A stretch of 64,000 nucleotides of DNA from Myrica gale (Eukaryota > Streptophyta > Magnoliopsida > Fagales > Myricaceae): the NCBI GenBank assembly GCA_963930655.1, contig OZ005608.1, positions 18,067,271 through 18,131,270 of the forward strand, in the 5' to 3' direction. Within the stretch, counting starts at the first letter, position 1; every line of letters begins with the position of its first letter. A program made the position numbers and the translations under genes. Below the pieces are notes generated by a model that saw nothing but the letters and a program-made list of their open reading frames with translations, was not told the origin of the DNA and did no database searches. Positions 11,072 to 23,339 of this stretch are shown here, in pieces.

Positions 11072-13679
11072 ATGGCCTTAGAAGCTCTTTCTTCCAATGA
11101 GCTTTTCAACTTCATAATCTACGACACTATCTCTGCAACCCCATATAGCAGCCATGACTCTTCAGAGACCAGTTTCTTATTAACTAATGCAACCGCACCT
11201 CAAAACCAAGGTGGTATTTTGGAGAAGTCTTCACTGATGACGCAAAAGCGTCACTCGAGCAGGTCAGAGGTGGTTGAATGGAGGCCTAATTTGGCGGTTC
11301 AAGGGAGGAGGAAGAGGAGGAGAAAGCCAAGAATATGCAAGAACAGGGAAGAAGCTGAGACACAAAGGATGACACACATTGCTGTAGAAAGAAACCGCCG
11401 GAAACAGATGAATGAGCACCTCGCCGTCTTGCGCTCCCTCATGCCTGAATCATATGCCCAAAGGGTGTGCTCTCATTCTTTCTTTCCTGTCCTTTCTCTT
11501 CGTGTCCCTCTCCTTTGGAATGCATTGGTAGTACTGAACTTCCATGGGGAATTGCTGTTTTGTCATGTCTAAAGGGTTTATATAATTATAAGGAACTTTG
11601 GCTTACAATCTAATCGCCATAAAAGCCTTTTACATTAAAAAACGGAGGCAAAGCTTTGGAATATGTTTCACTTTTAAGCATGGTGTTTGTTTTAGTATGA
11701 CGCCTCAATAGTCTATCTGTTTAGCGGGCTCCCAACCACAGGATGGCCGGATGGACGGCGGTCATCCAGAGGAGATTGCCTTCGGAGGCAATCCCCACTC
11801 CTGTTTAGCTACTTAGATTTTTCATGCCTGGAAGAGACTTGGAGATCAAAGTTATCCGGTAAAGCTCTGAAAATTTATACCGAATTAAACAATTTGAAGT
11901 TGATGAATTATTTATTCGGCAAAGTTCAGCTTAAAGGCGGGTGGTAATGCCCCAGAAGTCAGAAACCAGTCATGTATAGTTTAGATGAAAGTCGTCATTT
12001 TTGACACCATGTCCCTACCACTGCATTTTGCTACTCTTTAGATTCTTCCTTGTTTGTCACGTGGGAAAGGAAGCATTATGCGAACCTACGGTACTACTCT
12101 GGCTGAAACTAAAGAAGAATCTTGAATGCAGAGCTCACATGCTTATGTTCCAATAACGACACGTTGGTTTAGAGCTCTCATTAATGAAGTTTAATATACC
12201 AAGAGATACAAATTAGTTCTTCATTTTCATCATCATCAATGTGAAATATAGGCCCTCGTTTTCTCTCTGAGCTATAACAGGAACTTCGAGATCTATTCCA
12301 ATTTCAGCTCAGAAAAACTAGAAATGATTAGCACCTTAAATCTAGATTTTTCTTGTTTGTGTAGGGTGACCAGGCATCTATAGTCGGTGGTGCTATAGAA
12401 TTTGTGAAGGAACTTGAACACCACTTGCAGTCTCTTGAAGCTCAGAAGCTCCAACCTATGCATGAACCGGCCGGCGCAAGAGGACTTAATGAAGACACCA
12501 CGACCTCAAAGTTCCTGCAACCCCCGTTCTCTCAGTTTTTTCAGTATCCACAGTACACCTGGTCTCAGATTCCTAACAAATATACGTCAAAGACGAAGGC
12601 TGCTATTGCAGATATCGAGGTGACTTTGATCGAAACCCACGCAAACCTTCGAATTCTCTCTCGAAGAAGCCCTAGACAGCTCTCAAAGTTGGTTGCTGGT
12701 TTTCAGACACTTTATCTGCCCATCCTTCACCTCAATGTGACCACCATGGACCCGTTGATCCTCTACTCTATCAGCGCCAAGGTACGTACAATATACTTCT
12801 TTTGAACCAACGTGTTTGTACTTTTGTTCTTAGGTTATTGCAATGCACTTGGACCCAAAGAGCTGCCGAAAGGGGAACAGCGAGGACAGGGGGGTGTCAT
12901 TAATGCCCCTGGTAGACCATACAAATGTTTTTAATCAAATGATCGCAACCAGGCAACAAATTCGTAATTAGCTATGTTCTTTTGTTTCACCAATATTAAA
13001 GGTATTCAACCATGTATATTAATTTGAAAATATTCCGTACCTATATATGAAGGGCATTTTATTGGATTACAAGTAATATGGATTGGTCACTAATTAATTA
13101 GCGATCAAGTGCTGCATGGACACTTATCTTGGGCTCTTATCATGCCTTCCCCCCTGACGAAAATCCTAGCGATCCGCGGCCGTTTATAATACAGGGAAGA
13201 ATTATATATCTATAGCGTTTGGAGAAAAATCATACATACACATTTTCCCTTGTCCGTAATTCAAAAGATCATTGATCTGCATACCCATATGTACAAATTT
13301 CACTCAAAGTGCAAGGATCTTAGAGATAGTACTTCAGTTCAACACGTAATAGGGCAACGAAAGTAGATTCCATTATATTTTAGACCGTTTTCAGCCCTCT
13401 TTCCTTTCTGGTTAAATTGTGGGTCTTCAATTATTGACTGAAGGAAAGCAGTGGCAGACAGATAGATCAGAAAGAGCGTCTTTCTCCAATATTCGTAGGG
13501 CTCTCTATGACTGGAAGGAAACTCTTTACTCCTAGTTTTTCAAAAAGCAAAGAGTTTTCCGCTAAAGTTTATTCTGAATGCAGGTTGATGAAGGATGCCA
13601 ACTCAGTTCAGTAGATGACATAGCAGCAGCAGTTCACCACATGCTTAGAATAATTGAGGACGAAGCTACCTTTTGCTGA
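11072..13679 (+). CDS. BHLH71: bHLH transcription factor, bHLH71-like (subgroup Ia)
   Basis: Three exons, 11072-11464, 12365-12781 and 13584-13679, join in phase 0 with GT/AG borders and give about 301 residues. The N-terminus ([15 protein letters not shown]) and a basic [18 protein letters not shown] stretch lead into the bHLH: basic region [20 protein letters not shown] (near residues 111-130), helix 1 to [10 protein letters not shown], a splice junction in the loop, then [18 protein letters not shown]. The C-terminal part carries [18 protein letters not shown] and [12 protein letters not shown], the ACT-like region of this family. The H-E-R residues for E-box binding are present. In Arabidopsis, bHLH71 interacts with FAMA in the stomatal lineage; that role here is inference. 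A TATA box lies at 10963. The gene looks intact despite repeats on both sides. Confidence 0.92.
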
Positions 13680-15439
13680 AGAATCCTATAGTTTCCTCAT
13701 ACATCCTTAGAGTTGAGGAGGAAATCACCAGAATGCCACCCTCTTTTTGTTTGCTTCAGTAAAGCAATTCTCTTGTAGCATGTACGTAGTTCTTTTTTTT
13801 TTTCCCTCTGAGTAAGTAGTTAATGTCATGTAGATGAATGTGTCTATGTTTCCCCTAGAACTTGTTAGGATCTGGTTTCTACCAAAAACAAAAAAAGAGG
13901 ACCTACGGTGTAGTGGTTTTGTTGTCTATATATGATCAGTTTGGAATAGATGTTAATTAATGTGGTTTTATAGGGAATGTGGTTGTTTGGTATTTCCAGT
14001 AATTTATTTACTAGTATCAATGGACGAGAAGGGGAAGGAAAAACTAGTCATTAGTGATTTTATTTAGCAAGACGGATATCATTTAATTTAGGGAAAAATA
14101 TCAGTTTGTACTCCAAACTATGGTCCAAATTAAATGACCATGATTCATACATTTAGGCCAGTCTCTAACTACTAAAATTTATAAATGTGCACCCCTCTAA
14201 TAGGATCTCATCATTGAAATAGTGTCCCTCCATGTGACTCATTTCTTACATAGTTATTTTATATATATGCTCTCAAAAATCATTTAGGTTAAATTGTAGA
14301 ATAATCATGCTGATACCAACCACTATCCTCTCAGGCGCACCTCTGGGTATAGCTTTCTTTCCGATCACGACAAGATTTCTCATACCCATGAGATAATTAT
14401 GCAACATGGCATGTCATACATATAACATATATACAATTCACCAAGGTCGATCAATAAAATGCAAGATATAGCAAATTAGGCCGCTGAACGGACTTTGTGA
14501 TTTGAGCTAGTAATTATACTCATTTTGGACTCAAATTTGGGCTTCCCCACTTATTTTTCATGCTCGACACATCCATAAATTTATTTTCCCAGTTAGGATC
14601 ATTTTACCCTAACGCTTGTGTGAAATGTCGAAACTAACCTTAGAGACCTCCGAGGGCATTTTTGACCTTTCCCTACATCCGATTGAGCTGAAATTTTTAC
14701 TAGGACATACTGTGACCATGTAATACATGTATACCAATTTTCATACAAAAATTCTAAGGATTTCATGGGGACGTTTTAGACAGCAAGGGTTTTCACCCTA
14801 AAACTGAAAGTTTTCTCTATCTCTGTTACGTTTTCATGCCAAAAACCATAAATCTAAGTCACTCAAATCATCATAACTGAAATAAAATAATTATAGCAAG
14901 CATTTATGTACAAATTAACAACAAAATCACATACAACGTCAGAACCTTCTTCAAATATCATTCAAATACACATGCATGACCATATTGCTTTACAATCTCA
15001 TCTCAAGCCCTCTTCGCTTCATTCTTTGACCTTGATCTGGCCATTTCAACCATAAAATTTAGCCTTGTATACTCGGTTTACATCAGTGCCTTTCCATGAA
15101 GAAATTTTTCCAACACAAGCATGTGAAGATCACCATAAACTTAAGCAATCTTACGTGCAAGCAATGAATCTTAAAAATCTTGTGAAGCTGCCAAGAGAAG
15201 TAACATTTCTTGCAATAAAAATAGCAGAAATTTAAAGACACATTCATCTTGTGAAAATTCTAAGAGAAGTAATTGTCAATGCAATATACCATCATCAAAT
15301 CATTTAAAAGACATACACCCCACAACCTACATGCATTTCTAACCCTTACCATCTTAATACCATGGATCTAGATTTCCAAAGAGACAAAACCCTATTTTCT
15401 CTTCTTTTTTTCCTCTTCTTTCAGTCGGCTGCCATTACT
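13680..15439. other. 3' flank of the bHLH gene; no gene recognised
   Basis: The first 200 bp or so are probably 3' UTR. The rest, including the stretch at about 14500-14850, reads like old repeat DNA (possibly LTR) but gives no family signature or coding match. Confidence 0.45.
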
Positions 15440-17395
15440 ATCTTTCAACATTAACTAGAAATAGGCACAAGTTTGATGCTAGAGCCAATCTGTGTATTTT
15501 CCTTAGGTATCCTTATGGTGTTAAAGAATACAATCTCTACAATCCTCGTACTAAAATAATTTTTCATTTCCAGAAATGTGATTTTTCATGAAGATTGTTT
15601 TCCCTTCAAACATTTGTCTATTTCTTCTGGCACACTATAGTCTTGCCGAATGTCATCAATGAACCTATTCTTGAACCAAATTTAGATCCCCCTAGTTCTA
15701 CTCCAACAATAGATCCTCATATATTTTCTCCTTTGTCCAGTTCTGTTTCTTCGTATCTCCATATATCTACTCCTATTCCTCCAATTATTTCAGTTCCTTT
15801 TGATGATTCAAATTCCTCTACAAAATCTATATCTTCTGCCTACAATATTCTTGTCAATCCTATTTCTCTAGATTCAACTGCGTCCACAGTCTGTCCACGA
15901 AAATCAACAAGAGTTCGAAAACCACCAAGTTACTTGGATGCTTATCATTGTCAATTAGCTATGACGTCTAAAGCCAAACCTCTTTTGTCAAGTATGGCAG
16001 GTTTACATCCTTCTAGTCTTTCTCATTCTATTCATTCCTACCTTGAATATGATAAACTGCAGATTCTCATCGAGCCTATGTACTATTTGTTAGTACCCAT
16101 ATTGAACCATATGCATTCAAGGAAGCTGTTACTTCTCCTAAATGGAGAGAGGCTATGGACAAGGAAATTGAAGCTCTAGAACTCAATAAAACTTGGACTA
16201 TTTGCTCCTTAGTTGTTAGTCACACTCCAATTGCTTGTAAATGGGTATACAAAGTTCAATTTTGTGCTGATGGATCAGTTGAAAGACACAAAGCCAAGTT
16301 GGCTGCAAAGGGTTTTAAACAAAAAGTGGACTTTGATTATTTCGAAACATTCTCTCCTGTTGCAAAGTTGACATCTATTTGAATGTTGATTGTTGTGGCT
16401 GCATCTCGGCAATGGCATTTACATCAGCTTGATGTAAATAATGCATTTCTTCATGGAGAGTTGCATGAATATATTTACAAGATGTTACCACCCGGTTTTG
16501 ATAAACATGGGGAGCATAAGGTCTACAAACTTAATAAGTCTTTATATGGTTCTTGACGTTTTTTATTTTCTTTTGGCCAGTGGCTTTCTTCAGTCTAAGG
16601 CTGATTACACTCGTTTCTTGCCTTGTTAGTCTATGTTGATGATATTATTCCCACTGGTGACAATCTTCAACTGATCATTGATTTCAAGACTATTATAGAT
16701 CATAACTTCAAGATTAAGGACTTAGGCAAACTTAAATACATTCTCAGGTTGGTGGTTGCTCACTCTGATACTGGCATTTCTCTTTGCCAACGAAAGTTTT
16801 CCCTTGGCATCCTCACAGCTGGTTTTATTAGTGCTAAATCAATCAAAACATCTGTTGAATAGAATTTGAAGTTGATTCGAGATGTTGGTTCTCCCTTGGT
16901 TGATCCTATAGTGTATCGACATTTGGTTGGATGATTACTCTATCTTACCATCACAAGGCCTGATATTTCCTATGCTCTCCACGTTCTTAGTCAATATATG
17001 GGTCAACCTCATCAGCTTCATCTGGATGCTGCTCATCGTGTCCTACGTTACATCAATGGCTCTCCTGGCTAGGGTCTTTTCTACCCAACTGCCAACTCTC
17101 TTCATCTCAAAGCTTTCACCGATTATGATTGGGCAGGGTGTGTTGATACCCAAAAATTCATCACTGGATTTTGTGTTTTCCTCAGAGATTATTTTATTTC
17201 CATGGAAATCAAAGAAACAAACAACAATGTCTCATTCTTCTGTTGAGGCAGAATATTGTGCTATAGCTTCTACTAGCTGTGAAATCACATGGCCTAAGTT
17301 CTTGTTAGCTGATCTACGTGTTCCTGGTCTAATTCGAACTCTCCAGTTCGTTCTCACAATCATCTTGCTGACTTGTTTACTAAGGCTTTAGTATC
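15440..17395 (+). pseudogene. Copia polyprotein remnant: integrase end, RT and RNase H
   Basis: The order of pieces matches a Copia pol. The integrase C-terminal [19 protein letters not shown] lies near 15500, then a proline/serine-rich linker and RKSTRVRKPPSYL. The RT follows: IACKWVYKVQFCADGSVERH, FDYFETFSPVAKLTSI, then [20 protein letters not shown] and LVYVDDIIPTGD. RNase H is seen as TDYDWAGCVDTQKFITGFCV and SSVEAEYCAIASTSCEITWP. Stops and frameshifts occur near 16381, 16555, 16861, 16933 and 17070. The gag, protease and integrase core are missing, so the copy is 5'-truncated and dead. A purine tract and 3' LTR follow at 17455. Confidence 0.85.
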
Positions 17396-17454
17396 ATAAC
17401 AATTTTCTTTTATACTGTCCAATATGAACATTCACAATATCTTTTGTTCATCTT

Positions 17455-18110
17455 GAGGGGGATTATTAGAGTTATTTTTACGCTGGTAGTATAAGTTAAG
17501 TATTGACGAGCTGAAAAGTTAGTTTGTTATTCAAAAGCTGTTATTTAGTTAGGAAGCTGTTAGTTAGGGAATGTTCGTTTGCAAAAGTATTTTACAATAT
17601 AAAATGTATTCAACAAAATTTGCAAAACAAACATTGAAAATCTCAAAATTCATACACAAACACAAATATTTTTTACACAATCTCCAACAATTTTTCACAC
17701 AAACTCCAATACATTTTTTAAAAAATTATAACAAATCTTTTCTCTCATACTTTTTCACCTAACTCCAATACTTTTTTATTGAACAATTTTTTACAAAACT
17801 CCAACAAAAATTAAATATCTTTAAAACTTTCAGCAACTTGTACACAAAAACCTATAAAACTCAAATATTCAAAAATATTCACAATTCTATCAAAATCCTA
17901 AAAATCTTACAATTTTTTATAAAACGAACATCTCCTTAGTTAGTAAGCTGGACGTTAGTTTGTTATCCAACTGGCTTGGCTACGTAATATATAAGGACGC
18001 TTGTACAACTTTTATTCATTACTCGAATACATACAAAAATTCTGCAACTTCTTCTCTCACTCTCTCTTCTCTCTTTTCTCTTGATTACTCTACTTCTCAT
18101 TTGCAAAGTT
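17455..18110 (+). mobile_element. 3' LTR of the Copia remnant, with polypurine tract
   Basis: A CTTGAGGGGGAT purine tract directly precedes TATTAGAGTTATT, the position and form expected of a Copia polypurine tract and LTR start. The usual TG start has decayed to TA. The LTR carries repeated TTAGTTAG and GCTGTTAGTT words, a TATATAAGGACG promoter-like box near 17988 and a pyrimidine-rich leader. It is split by a 369-bp MITE (17567-17935). Its 3' limit, about 18110, is approximate. Confidence 0.65.
17567..17935. mobile_element. Tourist/PIF-Harbinger-like MITE in the Copia LTR
   Basis: The left end GGGAATGTTCGTTT and the reverse complement of the right end, GGAGATGTTCGTTT, form the terminal repeats. 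The 3-bp duplication TTA lies at 17564-17566 and 17936-17938. The interior is AT-rich with ACACAAACTCCAATAC words, shared with the element at 22286-22593. Removing it restores a continuous LTR, which shows that it inserted after the Copia element. Confidence 0.8.
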
Positions 18111-18530
18111 GACAATTTTCCTTGACGTTCTTCCATGGAATTTCACTAACCGATTGACAATCGCAGTGGTACATCCACAAACAACATGTTTGAGAGAGTG
18201 AGAGTTTTGAAAATCTAAACCATCTTAAGGAAAAGAAAATGTATTCTTGTTGATTGTTACTCGCAACTTTATGCCTCTCAAGGGACCTTTGCGTTCTTCA
18301 TGCAAGAGCAGCCAAGGTACAACTTCTATTTCCGAAGGACCATAGGACGTTGTCTCCATTGTTTAAGGCCTCTCGTGGAGGAGAAAAGACTACATCGACT
18401 TCCATCAATAAGAACCACAAAAATGGGGTAATGATGCATTGAAAGTTTCGATTTAGCCAAATATAGGGCAACGCATATGATGCATGACAAATCCTCTGTT
18501 CATCTTGAGGGTATTCTTTAACTTCGTGTA

Positions 18531-19001
18531 TAGGGGTGGGTTACTAGAACAGATGGAACCGGAATGACCAATTTCGGTACTCACAAGAATACAATTTTTT
18601 TTCAGTTCCGTTCTAATATTTTACCATAATGGAGTCAAAATTTTCAGAATCAGAACCGGAAATTTCGGTTCGGCATGTGTGCTTTTTTAGATATATTTTT
18701 TTGGCTGAAATTTTGGACGATTTTTCAATTATTCATCATAAATTAACAATAAATGTTAATATTCATCCAAAATCTAGATTCCAAAATAAATTTCAAGCAA
18801 GTTCTATATATTATATTTTTTTTAGCCCTACTTAAAAAAAAAGAATCGGAATTTCCGATAATTCCACCGGAATTTTTGGTTCCGGTTCTAGTTCCAGAAA
18901 TTGCCAAAACATATTTCGGTTCCGTTTCCAATATATGCCCAATTGGAACCAGAATTGGGACCGAAAATTTCGGTTCCTACCGGAATTATTGCCCACCCCT
19001 A
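18531..19001. mobile_element. Non-autonomous hAT-type element, 471 bp
   Basis: The termini TAGGGGTGGG and CCCACCCCTA are perfect inverted repeats. They are flanked by a perfect 8-bp duplication TTCGTGTA (18523-18530 and 19002-19009). GGAACCGG/CCGGTTCC motifs fill both subterminal regions around an AT-rich core. The element has no transposase and belongs to the same group as those at 6968 and 23340. Confidence 0.9.
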
Positions 19002-19013
19002 TTCGTGTAAAAG

Positions 19014-19262
19014 CTATTCCCTTAGTGAAAAAGGGTAAATACTAGAAAGCATTAAGGCTCGATGAAAAAACTTAAAAGGTGGATGAAGGCAAGGTTTCCA
19101 AATCACTTAAAAAATCCAAGTATTTGGTATCTCTAACCCTAACTTTTTAATTGTTGCTTAATTGGTTGAGATTGTAGATTTTTTACAAGGTCTTCAAAAA
19201 AGATTTTGGAATCCAATTCACCTTTACTCTTAGTTGCCTTAATCTTTCGGATTTCACTTTAC
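19014..19262 (+). repeat. Fragment of the family A LTR (3' end)
   Basis: The sequence aligns by eye to the last 400 bp or so of the solo LTR at 8752-9991. Shared parts are TTAGTGA, GGTGGATG..GGCA, AACCACTTAAAAA-like words and the terminal AATTCACCT..CTTAG.TTGCCTTAATC. It is shorter because of internal deletions, and it starts just after the hAT element's target duplication. Confidence 0.6.
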
Positions 19263-20849
19263 ACATATCATACTAACCTTGCCTTCCATATTATCTAATC
19301 TTATCCGTTATACCTACAGATCTATACTGAGGGATCTTCTAGTCTATTTTTAATTTTAAGGTTGTATTGATGGAATACACATGCATATATGTATAGGCTA
19401 GAGCAGAAATCCTCAATTAGAATTTAATATTTAATTATTTCTCTCATCAAGAAAGAAATATGTATTTAATTAAAACTCTATTAATAGGTTCCTTATTAAT
19501 TAGAATAAATATCTTATAACCCAAATCAATATAATAAAATTTTATAACATGTGATGTGTGGGACACATTTTAATAAATATTTATATCATATCTTACATAT
19601 TTATCTATGTTAGTTGATGTTGTTCGAGGGAATTATAGCAAATAGATCAAATATTAGTTTATTTTTTGTTTTCATTTCAATGGTATTAAAACATTCTGTT
19701 TGAACTAAAATTTCATTCTGATGACTCATCTTCGGCCGTACGTATGCAGCTTATCCGACATGCTGCATGTAGTAACAGGACCTGCCGAGCATGTCAGATG
19801 CTACGTTTAACTTTTAACTTATCGTCCGTCTTTTCCTGTGGCAATAATATTCCTCTTGACCCTTTGAAGTGCTTCCTAGGCATATCATGGGTCTTTACTT
19901 CTGTTGGAAGAACTTGGTTTCGGAATAAGATATTGGACCTTAAAAAACATGAAAGCTAATTGCCCAAGTTACAATTTTTTAGCGTCATCTTTCAAAATGA
20001 ACCAATTCGATATTGCTCATTCTTTGCCCCTTTCTTGCGTATGATGTGATAAATAAGATCCACAGCTGGCCCGGCCCATCTGCGAACCTCTAAATATATA
20101 CTACTGGTGGTGGCTCAGTCATATTGTGTCTAGAATCCAGGACCTTCTCCAAATGTCGAATCAGTCTCATTATACTTTAGTGGTACTCCTACATTTAAAA
20201 AAATATAGCTAATATTTCTTTCGTGTAAATGCATTTCCGTGGTTGAACATGTTTATATCGTTTATACTTCAACTGACCCAGCTACAAAATAACTAATGAG
20301 AACAAACCCCCCCCCTCTCTCTCTCTCTCTCGACACAGAGACTAGAGAGAGGGAAGTACTTTCAGCATCATCTTCTTGGTAAAGAAAGGAAACATGTCAT
20401 TGTTTTGGGGTGCGGTGGGCATTGGGACGAGTGACATGTTTTGTAGTTTAGAAGAAAAGCTGCGGAGGACTGAGGAGGGTTGTGCAGGATCGATGCATTT
20501 TTTTTACCTCTGGTGTTGATTCTGAGCCTCCCCAGGTTTGTTGCTTTGTGAGGGATAAATCGGTATCCTCATTAAGATTCTCGTCCTCTTGCGCAAAACC
20601 GGACAGGGACGTGCATGGATGGCATGGCGCCAGGCCCTACATAGCATGTTTGTTTGTGTATCATGTACCGATGTACGTGTGAGAGAAAGACGACCGAATA
20701 ATCAGTCCAATAAAGCATTGTAGTTTTATTAACCAAAATAGTCCACGTAAGTCGCTGTAGGAATCCACCGTAATTTTAGCTAGGATAGCTGTTAGATATG
20801 CCTTGGGAATATGGGATGAAACATCGAGGTCACTATGCCATTTTGATGC
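19263..20849. other. No gene recognised; contains a (CT)n microsatellite
   Basis: AT-rich DNA. A run of C and then CT repeats lies at about 20307-20333. The ORFs at 19744-19959 and 20482-20682 show no known motif. Confidence 0.45.
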
Positions 20850-20852
20850 GCC

Positions 20853-21916
20853 CACTACAAAAAAAACCACCTATAGCGGCGGTCACTGTAGCGGCGGTCA
20901 CCAATACCGCCGCTACAAAGTGTTTTTAGCTGCGGTTTTAGTCAACCGCGGCTAAATGGGGTCTATAGCCGCGGTTTCTGTAGCCGCGGTCACTGACCGC
21001 GGCTATAGGGGGTCTGTAGCCGCGGTCGCTAACCGCGGCTACAAAAACCGCGGCTATTTATTTTTGTTAGCCGCGGTCTCTATAGCCGCGGTCAGTGACC
21101 GCGGCTACAGACCCAATATAGCTGCGGTTTTGAATAAATCGCGACTATATGTCAGTGTCTATAGCGGCGGTCAGTTGACCGCCGCTATAGGAAGGGGGTC
21201 TACAGCGGCGGTCAACATGACCGCCGCTGAATCTCGTACCTGTAGCAGCGGTTTTAATACAAACCGCTGCTACAAGTATACCTATAGCGGCGGTCTTTGT
21301 AGTGACCGCTGCTATAGGTATAATTTAAAAAAAAAAATGAAAAAAAATTAGAAAAATGAAATTTTATGTGTTATTTAAGGTTAAAAATTGTTTTATTGAC
21401 TATTTATTCCTTTTTATACATAATTGTATTTTGTCACATGTTTTAAAAAAATTTTAAGAGACATAGTTAATAAAATATGAAATTAGAGAGAGTGTTATGA
21501 ATATTGAAGTTGTTATATAGAATTGGGGCACTTTTCGCACACGTGTCGGTTTTTTGGTCATAACTTTCGCTACAAGTATCCGATTCGCGCCCATGACCCC
21601 AATTCGGAAAGCTCTTTTCGGCGGTCAGTTCAGTGACCTATAGCGGCGGTCACTGACCGCCGCTATAGGTCTTCAACTTTTTTAAAACCGATTAAAAAAA
21701 TTCGAAAAAAATGTCTATAGCGGCGGTCGCGACCGCCGCTATAGGCTTAGGGTCTTCTCCAGCGGTCGCAAAAACCGCCGCTATAACCTATCCCGACGGA
21801 GCTATAGCGGCGGTCGCAACCGCCGCTAAAAAACCGCTGCTATAGCCTATAGCAGCGGTTTGTTGACCTATAGCGGCGGTTTTCGACCGCTGCTATAGGT
21901 CGGTTTTTTTGTAGTG
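20853..21916. mobile_element. Non-autonomous CACTA (En/Spm) element, 1064 bp
   Basis: The left end CACTACAAAAAAAACC and the right end, reverse-complemented CACTACAAAAAAACCG, match. A 3-bp duplication GCC lies at 20850-20852 and 21917-21919. Both sides are packed with direct and inverted copies of a subterminal word of the form TATAGCGGCGGTCA, also seen as TAGCCGCGGTC and CTATAGCAGCGGT. An AT-rich core lies at about 21305-21540. There is no real coding capacity: the 131-codon ORF on + is the repeat read through. Confidence 0.93.
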
Positions 21917-22048
21917 GCCCCAAAACGCCCAAAACAAAAGACCTGTTTTCTTCTTGCCTTAAGAAACCTTCAATTTGTACAACATATTCTGTCTTCGCAT
22001 TTTTGTTCTGTGTCCAATCGTTGGGCTATTGAATAGGGTTAATTATCA

Positions 22049-22250
22049 CGGGTGGTGACTTAGTGGTATTAGACTAAGGTTATGATCTAGAGGTGATGTC
22101 CGACGAAGGTTCGATCCTTAGCACGCTCATTCTATGTTGGTGGTACCTGCGCCACATAAATGTTTCCGAATTTCAGTGGAGGGCTTCAATCTGACTCGAT
22201 GATTGTTCACTCCAGTTTTTCTTTCTTTAATAAAAATAAAAATAAAAAAT
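22049..22250 (+). mobile_element. tRNA-derived SINE
   Basis: A box-like TGACTTAGTGGTATTAGA (near 22056) and B box GGTTCGATCCTTAGC (near 22108) sit about 50 bp apart, as in a tRNA promoter. A body of about 100 bp and an A-rich tail (AAAAATAAAAATAAAAAAT, ending near 22250) follow. No target duplication could be fixed. Confidence 0.6.
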
Positions 22251-22285
22251 AGGATAACTCTCCCACCCCACTCTTAAAATGCTAA

Positions 22286-22593
22286 ACTGATATGTTCGTT
22301 TTCACACTTTTTTTACGATTCTAAGTATATTCACAAATCTATCACCGAACATATTTAGAATTCAAACACAAACACCAATACATTTTACACAATCTCCAAC
22401 AATTTTTTAATTTTTTATTTAACATAAATTTTCTCTCTCTATACTTTTCACATAACTCTAATATTTTTTTATTAAACAATTACATCAAATCATTTCTCTC
22501 TCCACTTTACACAAACACCAAAAAAATACTATTCAACATAAAAACTCACAACTTCTCTAAAATCCTACATTTTTATTCAACACGAACATAACC
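22286..22593. mobile_element. Tourist/PIF-Harbinger-like MITE, 308 bp
   Basis: TATGTTCG near the left end (22291) and its inverted copy CGAACATAACC at the right end form imperfect termini. TAA duplications lie at 22283-22285 and 22594-22596. The interior words ACACAATCTCCAACAATTTT and TTTTCACATAACTC are shared with the MITE at 17567-17935. Confidence 0.65.
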
Positions 22594-22596
22594 TAA

Positions 22597-23331
22597 TGTA
22601 CTTAAAAATTCCCTCTCACCTTTCAGTATCTTTAGTTCGCTTTGTCCCGAGCCCAAGTTGTGCTGCATTGTCCATGTGAATTAAAGTTCATGTTACAGAA
22701 ATTTCATCCCGAACCCTGAATTCTAGAAGTGGGGAATGGCATACATTAGGGGCCTCGTTCGCATGTATGAGGCCCATTACCTTTTGGGTCCTGCATTAAA
22801 CAATGGAGCTATGCTATCCTTGTTGAATCGAGAGTGAAAATAACTGACCATAACTTACAACCATCTTTATAGTGGGTTGGCACCAAAATTAATACTAAAA
22901 AGAAAGAATTTAGTGAAGTCTACTTATCTTATGGAAGTTCATTATATATCAGAATTTGCAAAAACAAATTCAGAAAATTAGGCCTCAATTATTCCTTTTT
23001 AATTTTTGTGGTAATTTCGGAACCCACCACTCAAACCCAGAATTATTAATTATACAAGCCGTGCACGACACTTCATCGTAAATGGACCTTTTGGTGGAAA
23101 ACAAGATCTTGTGGTCATGTCACATTCTATTACTTGTACCCTTTCCTCGGATATTGACCAGACATTTAAAACTTTGCCCTCCAGTTTCAATTTCTCTTGT
23201 GTGGTGAGACTCGTTTAGAGGGGTAAGGAACCACTCCAAGTAAGTTGTAGCCTTGCAATCAAGGAGATTTCTCCCTTCCAGGAAACAAAAAGACAAAAAA
23301 TAATAGGAATATGTAAGAGTGTGAAATAATA
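22597..23331. other. No gene recognised
   Basis: Non-repetitive-looking AT-rich DNA between two elements. I found no ORF with a known motif. Confidence 0.4.
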
Positions 23332-23339
23332 GGAATTTG

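Noticed and set aside
20956..21351. A 131-codon ORF on + with Gly-Tyr-Arg-rich repeats
   Set aside because: It is the CACTA subterminal repeat read through; its periodic protein simply mirrors the 14-bp DNA words, and it lies wholly inside the element.
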